A stretch of DNA of 64,000 nt from Acanthacorydalis orientalis (taxonomy: Eukaryota > Arthropoda > Insecta > Megaloptera > Corydalidae): contig CM068314.1 in NCBI GenBank assembly GCA_034766995.1, forward strand, positions 440,001 to 504,000, read 5' to 3'. Shown piece by piece: positions 1 to 12,529 of this stretch (position 1 is the stretch's first letter; each line of letters starts with the position of its first letter). A program made the position numbers and the translations under genes. The notes below the pieces were generated by a model that did not search any database, was not told where the DNA came from, and worked only from the letters and a program-made list of their open reading frames with translations.

Positions 1-140
1 ATAAAAAAGAGTTAAAAGTACCATCCCGTATTTAATCGTGTAAAAATCTCAAACGACAGTGGTCGTTGTCTAGACAAACAGTGTTCGAATTGATTCAAAG
101 TCGTACACGTTCGAATCTGAAAGCACTGTACGGTTAGACA

Positions 141-230
141 ATGATAATCAACCTGGTGATCATCACCGCACTGTTCGCGATCAAGCTGTACGTGTTCTTC
201 CGAATGATCGTCATGAATTCGGAAAACTGA
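141..230 (+). CDS. Possible 29-residue single-pass membrane micropeptide
   Basis: This short frame runs from ATG to TGA. An in-frame TAG lies two codons upstream and an A sits at -3, so the start looks usable. Of 29 codons, 24 end in G or C, like the real exons in this window and unlike the AT-rich surroundings. The product is a hydrophobic helix (it begins MIINLVIITALF), interrupted by one Lys and one Arg, with a short polar tail ending NSEN. That layout suggests a one-pass membrane peptide. I do not recognise the family. It lies 166 bp before the first visible ankyrin exon on the same strand and could be a separate short gene. No TATA box or polyadenylation signal was identified with confidence. 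Confidence 0.4.
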   Translation: MIINLVIITALFAIKLYVFFRMIVMNSEN

Positions 231-396
231 GAGCGTGCGAAGTCTGTGTAATACAATTCGACCGACAGATTTTATGTTTCCGGTACGTTATCAAAAACTG
301 CGCGGTCCACTGTCGGACGAACGAGTGTTTGTGCACGGATCGTTGACGTCCTGTCAACGATTCGTCGAATTCGAAATCCCGTTCTATATTTTTCAG

Positions 397-2600
397 TGTT
401 GCACACGAACCCGAGCCTTCTGAGACAGTGGATACGGATCGGCGACGTCGACAAGCTCGAGCAGGTCGTGATCGAAGGACAGGGACACAGGCTGATCGGG
501 GAATATTCGCCGGATAATAAGATACGGACGTACCTCAAAACCATACCGGGATTCATGGTAAGTCGGTCGAAGATGGCAGTGTCTGTGTGCGAGCCGAAAA
601 AAAAATAACACCGAAACAGTAATTAAAGTTGTACAGGTAGTGCTGGTTTATCGAAGTCTATTGGGTGTTTTTTTTCCACCTTACAAACCATAAAAAATGC
701 TTTGATCAAAATTGTTTTTTTCTGTATGTTGAGGGTTCGTTCCGTGTCGACACTCGGAATATGATAGCATCTTGATCGAAACGAGCATAAGAAACAATAC
801 TTTAAAGTAGATAAACCGATAAATATGCACGGGTGGGATGAAAAGTTTCCGGCCTAGTATGGAAGGCAACAGAATAGCGGCTGAAAAATGAATTTATTTT
901 CCGACTTAGTCTCCATCTAACTCTATACACTTATTCCGGCAATATTCGAGAGAATTTGTGCCATATTTGTAGGCCGATTCGTCCAAACTCTTCAAAATTG
1001 GCGTTTGTCGCGGCAGTCACTTTTAAATCCGACGCGTACTTGTTACCAGCGTGAACACAAAACAAAATCCGACAGGGCCGAGTCTGGCGAGTAAACCGCT
1101 TGAGGTACCAGTTCGAAGCCTGGTTGACTAGTTTCAGCCGTCGAAGATGCAGACTTGCGACAAGATGTGTTGTCCTGACTGTACAGAACTTTTTTCTTCG
1201 CTCGTCCGGTCCATTTCTTGAGAACTCTCTGGTGCAGCTGGTCAAGTAAATTGGCATACTACTTCCCATTCATTGTTTTACCTTTTTCAAGATAATAGAC
1301 CGAAAGAATACCTTGCACATCTCAAAATATCGACGCCATAATCTTTCCGGTCGACGGAACTGCTCCCGCCTTCTTCGAAACTGCTTCGCCTCTCGTCGTT
1401 CACTGTTTTGATTGTTGTGCTCGGACTCTGAAATATAACAGTGGATCCCAAGTCTTGTCCATGGTAATGAATCGACGGAAAAATTCTGTTGGACTGCACT
1501 TCACGAGCGCCAAACACTGCTCGGAGATGGTCACGCGGTCGAGTTCTTGCTCCGGTGCGAACATCCGTCGCGCAGATAGCTTTCTCGTGCCCAAAACTCC
1601 TCCTCATATGTGATGTGTTCACTTTTTCGACACGCGCACAGCCTCGGCTGTGTCGAGAAACTCCTATCGACGATCGCTCGATACAACTCTGTGTATTTTT
1701 GGGACCGTTCCCTCAAAAGTAGACGTTTTTAGTCTTCCCGAACGTCGCGTGTTCTCGTTGCTCGTACGGCCACGTTTAAAGTCCGTGACCCGTGTTTTAA
1801 CAGTCGGAAACGTTGGAGCGTACTCGCTTCGAGTAGAATCCAGTTCAGCTCTTATTGCGGTTCGGGACAACCCCTTAATATCGAAGCGTTTCATCGCTGC
1901 ACGTCCTCACTACTGCAAAACGTCTTCACTTTGACAGACAATCAGATGCAGAATGCCCGATGAGACCTTATGAGATTTCAAAAAGACGAACCGATAAAGA
2001 ATGACACTACAGAACGGCACAGACACTCGGCCAGGCCTGACACCTTCCGTCCCGTCCACGTACAATCGAGTCTTCGTTTCAGTCGAAGATCGATTTGGCC
2101 CACGATGCCGTCAGCGCGAACTCCCTGTCCGAACTGCAGACCCTGCTGCAAGAAGACACCGGGAAGCGAAAACACCTGGCGATGTGCAAGGATCAGGCGG
2201 GCGTCGGTCTGCTGCACAAGGCCGTGTACTACGACCTCCCGGAGATCGTCCACTACCTGGTCGACCATTATCCGCCGCTCGTCCACGTCAAAGACAGGGT
2301 AAGCGCTGCACGGGATCGAATTCGATGCGGCCCCGCACGCGACTCTCTGCTTATACGATACGTTCGTTTCGATTCGAAAACAGGAAGGGCGCACGCCGTG
2401 CCATTACGTCGGCACGTGCAGGGATCCGCACGCGATCATGAGGATCCTGACGAACGTCGGCGCCGATCCGAACGTCACTGATCTCAAGAACCGCACGCCG
2501 CAGTTCTACGTCGATCATCCGGAGACGCTCGAGCTGCCCACGTCGCAGAAGATCTTGAACGGACTAGGGTTGCCGCAGAGAGTTAAAGAGCCGCAAGAGG
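397..2600 (+). CDS. Ankyrin/pseudo-arginine-kinase gene, module 1 (three exons; gene partial at 5' end)
   Basis: The exons are 397-557 (enters in phase 1), 2083-2298 and 2384-2600 (leaves in phase 1). All have consensus AG/GT borders, and reading continues in phase into the exons at 14378 onward. The first exon encodes a helical lead-in (LRQWIRIGDVDKLEQVVIEG) that recurs in the later modules and ends PGFM. The next two exons encode ankyrin repeats, with AGVGLLHKAVYY, DREGRTPCHYV and LKNRTPQFYVDHPE as the recognisable turns and helices. The joined visible gene (397-20867) is 1285 residues. The start of the protein lies upstream of the window. Ankyrin repeats are protein-binding scaffolds, and no partner can be read from sequence. 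The first intron carries a dead mariner copy. Confidence 0.85.
831..1960 (-). mobile_element. Defective mariner transposon in an intron
   Basis: Minus-strand reading gives mariner transposase pieces in the right order but in shifting frames. An HTH-linker block comes first (FKRGRTSNENTRRSGRLKT, near 1790-1720), then GTRKLSARRMF and the catalytic FRRFITMDKTW (first Asp of the DD34D triad, near 1460), then a C-terminal block near 1269-931. Frameshifts and stops show it is inactive. The low-coordinate end carries a mariner-like terminus (GGATGAAAAGTTTCCGGCC, near 837). The opposite end was not found cleanly. It lies inside the intron 558-2082 of the ankyrin gene, in the opposite orientation. Confidence 0.85.
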
Positions 2601-3429
2601 GTGAGTCGCCTTTGATTTGTTAATTGATCTTCTTTACGATTCGATCCGGTTATTAATCTGTCCATGTACACGTTAACGGACGCCTGTCTATTTGTGCCGC
2701 GCGAATGCCTCGATTCTTCGATCGAACGAATCGAAATTTAATGAAACCATTCTTAGTTGTTTCACGGGATGGTTATATACGCGCCCGACTCCGGACGTGA
2801 ATGGTCGTTTGAGAATTAAAATCAGTAGATAGTGTGAGTCGTAAGTTCATGTGCTCGACACCCAATTGACATGTCACGGGACTGTTGTCGATTCAAAGAG
2901 GAACAAGTAAAAAAAGTCATTTTCAACAGTTTAATAAAATAACTGAAATCATACAATCTCGAATCGAGACTATATAGTTGGTGGCACATGGGCTCGAATG
3001 TTCTGATTAATTTTCATCTAGTGCACTTGTAAAAGCGTACCTTTGAGCAAATTCACAGTTTACAAAAATTTATCATGAATTATCTGCTGATTTTTGACTT
3101 CAGTGTTCAATAAAAATTCACGGTAGCTGTCGGTATTTATTTTTTCGCCTTTCGATGTGAAATTTTCTAATATTTTACTCCCGACATTCTGAAAAAAAAA
3201 CATCTTCAATTGAAAACGTCACATCTCCTCATCTCTTACAGCACATAAAAGTAAAGTCAAAGGACTAAAATATTCTTTTTTCATGTGTTGATAAAACTTG
3301 AAAACGTCACCAAATGTGTACTCTTTATTCAGTGGTTCGACATGAGGACAGATACTACCGTACGGCGTTGTAAAAGTAATGAGCGAGTGTAAAATGTACG
3401 CCATCTCGCCATTGTAAAGAAAACGGGCG

Positions 3430-4050
3430 TGTAACGTTTAACACGGATCGGAACCGGCATCCCCCTAGCCCTACTGACATTCGTCAGGTGGCGGTAGTTA
3501 TTGTTAGTCGATGTTCGATTGTCACAAATAATCTAATTACATGAAAAAAGAGCATTCACGCACACAGACAGACGAACAGAGAGAGAGAGAGACAGAGACA
3601 GAGATCTTATCGATACTGAAAAACGAAACGGGTTTAATTCGAGCATCGTGCTACAGAATGTTCCCGTCGGACAAACGGGTCGCCGTAGACAGTTACGGTG
3701 GCCGGGGGGGTGAGGGTAGTGCCGAGCGGCGGTCGATGCGCTCGTTCTCGTTCGACGTTTTCGAGATATCGTTTAACGTCGTTACACGAACGACAACGAC
3801 AACGCAAATAGTGTCGTACTGTCGTGCCGCTCACAGCGGACGTCGATCACCGACCGCCTCGACGTTCCACTTATCACCCGCCCCTCCTCCTCCTCCTCCG
3901 CCGCCGCTTCCACCTCGCCCTACACGCCGCCAAATCGCGGCCCACACGCGTATCGATCATGGAACGATAGCTCGCGGTCGTACATCAGGTGTTGATGTTC
4001 CCTCGCGAGCCCGACGGATCAGCCGGCGGCCGACTTTTGTACCCTAGTCC
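3430..4050. promoter_or_regulatory. CpG-rich stretch in the long intron, possible internal promoter or 5' exon
   Basis: This block is clearly richer in GC and CpG than the AT-rich sequence on both sides. It contains (GA)n-like runs near 3580-3605, a CCTCCTCCTCCTCCGCCGCC stretch near 3885-3905, and repeated GTCG/CGAC words. A 168-codon frame is open through it, but its composition (proline runs, arginine-rich, no domain) looks like a by-product of base composition. The block may be an alternative promoter or untranslated exon. No TATA box, initiator or splice-linked coding sequence was identified with confidence. Confidence 0.25.
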
Positions 4051-5428
4051 CGCGTCGCACCTAAATTATACACCGTGCGTTTAAGCGGGCGTGCGTATAA
4101 ATAATTCATCATGGATAATTTAGCGGTCGGTGTTAAAACGTTCACCTGAAACTGAATAGGGAGACACAGAATCGTTGTACGTCGTGTCGTTCGCTGAGGA
4201 CTGCTTCGAATGTAGGAAAAAACGGCGGTCGTGTGCGCACACAACCGCAGAAGTTTATGTGGAAGCGTGTCGGGTCAGAGGAGTGAAAATGTTTAGAGTC
4301 GTTTGAAAAAATACAATTTCATCTTTTCAGATGAGAACGAAGCATTTTTTCGAACTGGCCTTCGATCTTCCACCGATTTACATTTTCTGTGGTTTCTTAC
4401 ACGTCCTGCAACAGTTTTCAGGGCATTTTGAATCTGGGAGATGTTGACAAATTTGATAGCTTGATTTCTGAGACTTTCTAAAAATTAAAAAAATGATTGT
4501 GCGCTTCTTCTACGCAGTTTTTAATACTCTATCCGCAGATATTTTAGATTTTGTCGTACGATGAAGAGTTTTCGAGATGTTCACATTTTAATGCCGGCAC
4601 GACGTGAAAATCGATGTTCAAATTTACAAGGCCATAACTTTTAATCCAATTGACGGATTTTAACGAATGAAGCATTCAAAGGTTTCTAAATTGCTTAGCT
4701 GTTGAACACTTTTGATCCGATGTGAATCGGTTGAACGGTTGCGGCGTACTGAGCGCGAACCTGCCTCACAGCAGTCCGTACACGACATCCCGCTCGATGA
4801 AGCTATAGACGTGGTTCTACGTCGAAAACATTTTCTTCGTTTACAGAGAGAGGAGTCCTGTTTTGAAAATCGATCCTTTCGTATATCATGCAATATTTAT
4901 ACAATTATAGGATGGAAGAGTTTTTGATCAAACTTCACAAATGCATTCTCCGTTCAAACTAAAAGCCACAAAAGTTGTTTTCAAGTTTGTCTGTGCTCGA
5001 TCACTGACGAATGTCGCGAGTGTCATCAAAATACAGATGGGATACAATGAACGACATTTACAAGAATATCGAAGGAAACGTTCGTCTGAATAACGTGTGT
5101 GTGCTTTTTTAATCGCGAATTGAAATTCGTCTCTCCCTTAGATTCGACAGTGATTAGAAAATTATTCCTTTTTGCGTTCGTACCCTGTTTCGGTTTCGTT
5201 CGACGTTATCGACAACATTAAAGCGCAGCACACGTTTCCGTACCGTTAATGAACACACATACAACATGCCTGCGTAATTATTCAGGATTATATGAACGAT
5301 AACCTTGAATTACGCTGAACAAGTCGACGATCATAATAAAATCGATCAATCGGAAGCACGAGAGAGCGACTACAGAAATATTGATAATTGTACGCGATTG
5401 CACAATTATACAATTATACGTGCAATAT

Positions 5429-5436
<8 letters not shown>

Positions 5437-5488
<52 letters not shown>

Positions 5489-5710
5489 GGGTTAATTAAA
5501 AAGTATATATATATATATATATATATGTATATGGGTTAGTCAAAAAGTAAACACTTTTAAGAAGATATTTCTAATAAGGTGATGATATTTTTCAAGATTA
5601 TTCTCTAATTCATTCTGAAATGCCTTTTTAAATAATTGTTTACATTCTGACTAACCCACATATATATATATATATATATGTATATGTATATGTATATATA
5701 TATATATACA
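5437..5710. repeat. TA microsatellite cluster surrounding a small MITE
   Basis: Three (TA)n tracts (about 5437-5478, 5506-5526 and 5660-5710) flank the inverted-repeat element at 5530-5661. Another partial copy of its terminus (GTGGGTTAATTAAAAAGTA) lies at 5487-5505 between the first two tracts. Confidence 0.85.
5530..5661. mobile_element. Short non-autonomous Tc1/mariner-like MITE
   Basis: The ~132-bp element begins with GGGTTAGTCAAAAAGTAAACA, and its right end is the inverted copy (TGTTTACATTCTGACTAACCC) with two mismatches. It is inserted in TA repeats, as expected for a TA-targeting element. The interior is AT-rich and non-coding. A source transposase is not visible in the window. Confidence 0.75.
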
Positions 5711-6216
5711 ATAATCTCGGAAAATATGGTCAGCTGATTAGAAATATTATAACCATTCCATATATTTTGTAATTTATCGTCTTTTTCTTCTCATTTTCAA
5801 CCAACCGCTCTTTTCCTAAAAGAACGCTCACTTGAACACGAATTATAATTAATTGTAGCCAGTATCGAATCCTATTTTAAAAATGAACGAGATACTAGTA
5901 CGGCTAGAATTGTAGTAAAATCTCTCCGGTTGTCACTTCCGCTTGGCGACCGGCGTCCGTTCTTTAAAAAGATTCAAATGACTTAACGACAGAAATAGTT
6001 ATTCACCGTTTGGTTCTAAACTGATTGTTGATTTTTCATCAATCGCATAGATTTATTCTTCGCCACCTTATACATACCATACACATTTTGTGTAAATGTA
6101 CATAATCTATGTACAATGCTAATTGTTATTCCCTTTTTATTCTGATTTTTAATGAACCATTCAGTTTATAAAAAAACGCAGATTTGAATAAGAATTACAA
6201 TTAATCTCAGCAAGTA

Positions 6217-6735
6217 TTAGGCCGGTAAAAAAATAATTGCGTTTTTTTTTCTGAATTCTACGATTAATTCTGTTTCGATGAAAGTGTCATTTCATAGTGT
6301 TCATGTTAATATAATTTTGAAGTGGATTTTTTGGAATATATTTTGGTAACATCGGTTTTATTATTAACTTTTCTTCAAACTCTGCTGTTGAATTGAAGAT
6401 GGACAAAAGCAAATAAGAGCGATTTTTGTACGAGTTCAAAACGGGTGGTAAATTAGCAGAAAATGCTCATAAACTGAACGATGTTTTTGGTCTGGATACT
6501 GTTAAGGAACGAGCGGTACAATGGTGATTCTAAAAATTTCGTGCTGGGAACGAGAGCCTTGAAGGTGAGGAAAGTCGCGGGCGTCCTTCTTCAGTTCACA
6601 ACGACCGACTGAATGCGTTAGTTGAATCAGAACCACGCGCAACAATTCGAGCGCTTGCACAGAAGTCAGGCGTTAGTCATCCAACAGTTCTGAAACACCT
6701 AAAACGCCTAGGAGAATCGAAAAAGCTGTAAATGT
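6217..6735 (+). mobile_element. 5' half of a dead mariner element
   Basis: A terminal sequence near 6217-6250 (TTAGGCCGGTAAAAAAATAA) resembles the classic mariner terminus that leads into TAATTGCGG. A transposase start follows at about 6401 (MDKSK, then stop, then ERFLYEFKTGGKLAENAHK), with the helix-turn-helix ending in RATIRALAQKSGVSHPTVLK and HLKRLGESKKL. An early stop and a frame break make it inactive. The catalytic half is missing, so it is truncated on the right. Confidence 0.85.
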
Positions 6736-7247
6736 ATACGAATTTGAAGGTGATAAACCGCAATTATTTCACTACCAACCTAATAGTACACGTCTGTTCT
6801 TCGACGCCAAAACAGTTGCACGATAGAGATGTCTTGAGTGAAAGTAAAAACGAATTCGATCGAAAGTTTGTTAATAAAAAAATCCGATCATTTCACGAGC
6901 AACAATCAAATGTCAATCTTGAATGTGTGCGGGCGAGCATGCGACCGGTGATTAATTTCGGCCTCCGATCGGCTCTGAATTAAATATTCGCTCGTCGTTA
7001 TCGAAATCAACATCCGCCGTCCCGTCTCACGCTGTCAAATCGCGCCGTAACGAGCAGGCGTCTCGATTCGGGAGCCACGTGCCGAGATACGAACTCGGTG
7101 CAAATGTTCCGCTTAAAATAGTTTCGCTGCGATGCTATCGACGTCGCGATTAAGAAATTCACAGACTTTTTTTATTACACGATTTATAGTGTTTTAATTA
7201 CGTCTATTTTTATAAAAAAAATCAAGTTTATAAAAACACATTTGTAC

Positions 7248-7905
<658 letters not shown>

Positions 7906-7907
<2 letters not shown>

Positions 7908-8330
7908 ACAAGAAGAGATAAAAAAGAAATAGAATGGATACTAAAACAGACAGGAGACACAGAAGTAACAAGAGGAGTGAAGAGTCTGAAATGAAAACGG
8001 GCGGAGTGTGTTACAAGAAGAGAAGACAACCGACGGACAATAGAAATTATTAACTGGATACCAAGGAATATAAAAAGACCGAGAAAGAGACCAACGAACA
8101 GATGGGACGTGGAAATTAAAAATTTTAATTGGAAATCAGTGGAAAAGAGTGACATTCATTGGCAGAAAAAGAAAATCACGGAAGAGGCCTTTATCCGACA
8201 GCGAATTGACAGAGGCTGCTGCTGCTGATGATGACGTACATTCACACTGTAGCACACTCAGGCTTTAATCTTGGAGGGGGCCGAGTTGAACGGGGAAAAA
8301 AGATATTTAATGTGGCTTCAATAAAATTCA
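7906..8330 (+). mobile_element. 3' tail of a 5'-truncated non-LTR retrotransposon (LINE)
   Basis: A plus-strand frame near 8020-8215 reads IEIINWIPRNIKRPRKRP, TNRWDVEIKNFNW and IHWQKKKITEEAFIRQRIDR. This is the tryptophan-rich extreme C-terminus typical of insect endonuclease/reverse-transcriptase LINE proteins (pattern W.PR..KR.RGRP..RW.D.I...W......W...EEAF). The frame then stops in TGC repeats followed by TGA. No reverse-transcriptase domain remains, so it is a truncated insertion directly after a TA tract. Confidence 0.75.
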
Positions 8331-8689
8331 TTAGGCGATTACAAATGTTCATTACACGAATAAACTCCAGTTCTTTTCTTGAACGACTCCAGTTATGGTT
8401 ACATTAACCTCTCTGTGTATATATACGGGATAGTGATTTTTTTCTTTTATTTTGAGGAAGAGGTGATAGAGCGTCTTGGCCCCCTTACCTGTGCGCGCCA
8501 CTGCACACACAAAAGGGCATTTAGAAAAATAAAAGAAATTCGAAGAAAAAAATAAAACTTGCTTTATTAGGTCTATAAGTTGATCGCGTGCCTTTAAATT
8601 GAATCGAACATAATTCTGTTTCGGATTGGAACATTTCCTCGTTCTCGTGAAACACTGCGTTTTTGATATCAATCGCCGATCCTATTTAC

Positions 8690-8915
8690 CTGGTCCGTCA
8701 CCGCCGGACCGTTTTCCTTTTCCCACAGTGAAAACTGCTCTTAAAATGAAACGATTTCAGGACGTAGAAGATATGAAGAAGAACATCAAGACTAATGTGA
8801 TCGCCGAATCGAAAGCAGATTGTTCGGACGCTTTTGCTGACTGCTTGCAATGACTTTTAGGACGTTACAGTGAGTCTATTGAAACAAACGGAGATTATTT
8901 TGAACAGATATCGAA
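8690..8915 (+). mobile_element. C-terminal fragment of a mariner transposase
   Basis: The plus strand reads FPFPTVKTALKMKRFQDVED and later DAFADCLQ. After a frame break it reads LLGRYSESIETNGDYFE, which is the usual end of a mariner transposase (FFLFPKLKTALKG...W..C....GDYFE). The N-terminal and catalytic parts are absent. It is a decayed fragment in the long intron. Confidence 0.8.
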
Positions 8916-9249
8916 AATTTCTCGTATTACTTCAACTGTGTCTCTTTTCATCGTGTCAATCCGGGGAATTAAATCACCGAATCCCGTGAGCAGGTGCAGA
9001 TTCGACTGGAAATAATGATTTCTTGGACGTTTTCGATCAGAAAAATGTTTTAGTGTACATGCGGCATGAAAAAATGATTCGTTTGCGAAATCACTTGATG
9101 CCACCGCACGTTCCGGATTTCGTTTTCGACAATATTACTATTCAAAATTCATCGGTACAAAGAGCGACACTTAGAGTTTTTGTGAAAATCTAATGGGCGT
9201 TCGGATCTGCTCCAGTCTCCTCTGCCATAGATGTCTATGAAAATAAATC

Positions 9250-9930
9250 ACTCTTTTGAGCGTGTTCACGGAGGTGTTGAAATTCATTCCATCCGCTCGT
9301 TCCCCGCCCGGACACTCCAACCGGAGCGCTGACTCGTACCGAGATGTCATCGCATGTTGCAACGACACGTCATCTCGCTCTCCCCTTAACCACGATCGCC
9401 GATCGAGGGGTGGAGGAATGGGGGCGCGACCTCGCGCCAATCGATGCCGCCCAATTTCGACGGCCCGAACCAATTAAAATCGGCCTGCCGCGAAACGAAT
9501 TAACAGTGACGGGTCTTCGGTGAAACGAGTGCGTCGATAATGACCCACATACGGGCGCGTGAGTCACCTGTTAACATCGAACGTTCGAGAACGTCGTCCC
9601 CGCTCGACTCGGAATCGAAGAAACGGAAAGACGTTTCGTCGAATGTCTTCATTAATTTTTCACGGGCGTGGGGAGGGTGGCGCGACGCCCTGCGCTGGCC
9701 GGTCGACCGGCCGACCGATCCGGGCCCCCGCATGTATCAGAAATCGATCGCGTGACACGAACACACACACCACCACCACCACCACCTCCGCCCTGTAAAT
9801 AATTCACAGATGTAATAATAAGGTCTGGGGGTGGTCGGAGCGCGAGCGGGCGGACGCACGGAGGGCGTACGATCGGAGAATGAGTGCGGCGGCGGGTGGG
9901 ACATGTGTGTGTGTGTGTGTGTGTCATATT
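9250..9930. promoter_or_regulatory. CpG-rich stretch with CACCAC and GTGTGT repeats
   Basis: Sequence here is GC- and CpG-rich, with CACACACCACCACCACCACC near 9760-9786 and a (GT)n run at about 9905-9925. Several reading frames overlap on both strands, none with a recognisable domain or a splice partner in phase. It resembles the block at 3430-4050 and could be an internal promoter or regulatory island, but nothing specific was seen. Confidence 0.2.
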
Positions 9931-11149
9931 CGGTTTGCGTAACGTTACAAGCGAGCTGCTTTCCTTGAGACGATCTCAGTGCGGCATCCAGATGGCGGAC
10001 GACACGTTTCGAGGAAAGTACATTCCTATCTCGCCGTAGCACCGGTCCCGGTGTAACACTCGTTGCCGATTCTCGACGCTCTCTCGAGTTCCGTGTCTCT
10101 GTTCTAACAGTGCTTTATACAATTCGAGCCTGGGGGACGCGCTGATTCGGTCGTTCGCGAATGTAAGATCTCTTCGGCACTCTGTCGCGACTGAATATTT
10201 CCACATCGGATCTATGTGAACTCGATGACGGCGTCGAAACTGAGTACCGTTCGTCGAATGTTTTATGTATTTCTGTGACTTTCGAGCCCCGCGAATAATA
10301 ATTGATATTAAATAATCAGTGTTCCGTCCATTCGTCTCACGGAATCTCTGTGTCCTAAATAGAAAAACCGTTACTTGAAGTTCGATTCGTATTTTATTTC
10401 CTGTGTTTTCGAATATTACCATTCTAGCTCGAATGTGAGACGAGCGTTTTTCTCACAGATTTTCATTAAAAAATATCTTAAAGGGTCCTACGTTCGGATC
10501 TTCAGATGTTCAGGCGGACACGCAAGTATAGTAGGCGTTTTAAACAACTGACTATCGAGCGTTTGTATGATTTTTGTGAATATCTCTGTGTATTAAAACG
10601 GAAACCGACATTTTTTTATCGTTTCCTTCAGGAAAACCGCGTGTCGTTTTATAATCGGGGTCGTGAAAAATGTTTTTCACTTGAATTCTTTAGAAAAAAA
10701 TCAGGACCCGCGTTATAATCGGAGCCGTCTTACATTCGAGCTAAGACACCATTCTTGTCTATAACGAAAATCAATGAATTCAGTAGACAAATAGTATTTT
10801 TTTCGCTTCAATTTTCTTTATACATTGACTTCATAACGATAGACGGAGTTTGTGTCGTTAATATTCTTGGTCATATTCGTTTTTACACTAAAATACTTCA
10901 TTTTTGTTTTATTCACTTAGAACGAGGGCTTTTAAAAAATAGTACGAGACAATCAATGACGGACACGGACGCATTTTAAGATTCATGTCTTTGTGTTGAC
11001 AACGATTCAAATCGACTAGGATTCCGTAAGAAATGGTACTGTAAATTTCAATTCTAACTTTTCGCACGATGAAGTTCTGACACTGCGGCCGAATTCGTTT
11101 CGAAAAATTGATCCTCCGTCGAATCCACAAACCGTAAACATATTCCTGT

Positions 11150-11320
11150 TCTGAAATGTTCAATAAATCATTCATTTTTGATTGTGTATTATGCGCATTT
11201 CAACACATGGCGTCGTCTTCAGAGCGCAACAGTATTAAAAAATCGGTCGGTGCTCTGAAGATGACGGAATCGCGACCGAAATGTTCATAAGCAACAATGA
11301 AAAATGATGATTTATTAAAT
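11150..11320. mobile_element. Foldback (inverted-repeat) element, family also at 63650-63890
   Basis: The left arm (CAATAAATCATTCATTTTTG, from 11161) is the inverted copy of the right arm (CAATGAAAAATGATGATTTA, near 11295-11314), with a few mismatches. Further in, GGCGTCGTCTTCAGAGC mirrors GCTCTGAAGATGACG. The arms contain the words GAAATGCGCATAA and ACAATCAAAAAT, which recur in the element near the right end of the window. It has no coding capacity. Confidence 0.65.
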
Positions 11321-12154
11321 ATCTTCGAATAGAACATTTTTCTTATGAACCGTGGAACGAAAAAAAAACAGTCTGTTTGCGAAACACATGTTATATTTCA
11401 CAAAAATCAGTTTCGCCACTTATACGATTCCCAGTTAGCTCAGCGCTCGAGTGTTAAACAATCTATGGATGATACAAGACTAGAAACCGGTGTCAGTGAA
11501 ACGAAACGTTTGGGATCCACTCGAACAGTACAGTAATTATTAAATATATAATCACTGCACGTTTTTCTCGAAAGATAAAGACTGAATCGGCTCGGTCACA
11601 TGCAATTCTATAATTAAACTGTTTTCAAGTGCCGTCCTATGCTCGAAATCGGTATTTATCACCACATTCGGTAGTTTTCCACGAACAGGTCTCCAGAGTG
11701 CTGATGGAATCGATCGAGGATCGGCAGCAGAGAATTAGTTGCTAGTCTGAGTGCGTTTTATGTGTTTGCTCGTGAGTTATTGTTCATATTTTCTATTTTG
11801 ACATGTCTCTCTTCGTCCTTTTGGTTCAGTTGAGTGTTTGTCCACGCACTCGGCTAATCTGAATTGACATAGACGACCGGGACGACGTATTAACGGGATA
11901 ACAGGTATAAAAAACATGCAATTACAAATCTCTAATGAGAATTAAACTTAAATTTCCGTCCGAGCGGAGACATCTACGAATTCTGTCCGGATTCTTAACA
12001 ACGTGTGCATTCATAGGTCAATACATCAATCAGAAAAACGACTCGACTCTCAATTTAGAAGAAGATAATTGTCAGGATAACGGTCGCAGGGTTAAATAAA
12101 TCCGTATAAATAACGTAGAAAACATTTAGGGATCTGCTAGGTGTAATAATGAAA

Positions 12155-12425
12155 TCTGTGCCCTTAAATTGAATCAATCATGGACACTGTTTCAAATTAA
12201 AATATTTCCTCGTCGTTTCGAAACGACGCTTAGTCGCACGTCGAGAATGGTATGAAAAACGTTGTTTATTCGTTGGGATGGCAAGTCCTCCCTTATGCGA
12301 CATCTTCGCCTGACCTAGCCTTGTCAGATTATCACCTGCTCCAGTCGCTCCGGCATCATTTTTGCTTCTTAATAATGTACGCTCAATTGTGTGAGCGATT
12401 ATATATATATTAGTTTGTAACATAT
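12155..12425 (+). mobile_element. Fragment of a second mariner transposase
   Basis: The plus strand reads SLGWQVLPYATSSPDLALSD followed by YHLLQSLRHHF. This is the mariner block around the second catalytic Asp (LGWEVLPHPPYSPDLAPSDYHLF). It is preceded by a broken version of the DNARPHVA motif. Only this middle-to-late part remains, and it lies just upstream of the larger mariner copy. Confidence 0.8.
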
Positions 12426-12529
12426 CAAGGTGCCGAATTTCAGTCAGTCAGAGATCGACCGCGACTGAGAAAAGTTCTGTGAAAAATTTACAAGTTCAGC
12501 TATTCGGAATTGACTAATGTACTGTACCC

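Noticed and set aside
3541..4047. 168-codon frame in the CpG-rich intron block
   Set aside because: Proline run and arginine-rich low complexity, no domain and no in-phase splice partner. Kept only as a compositional island.
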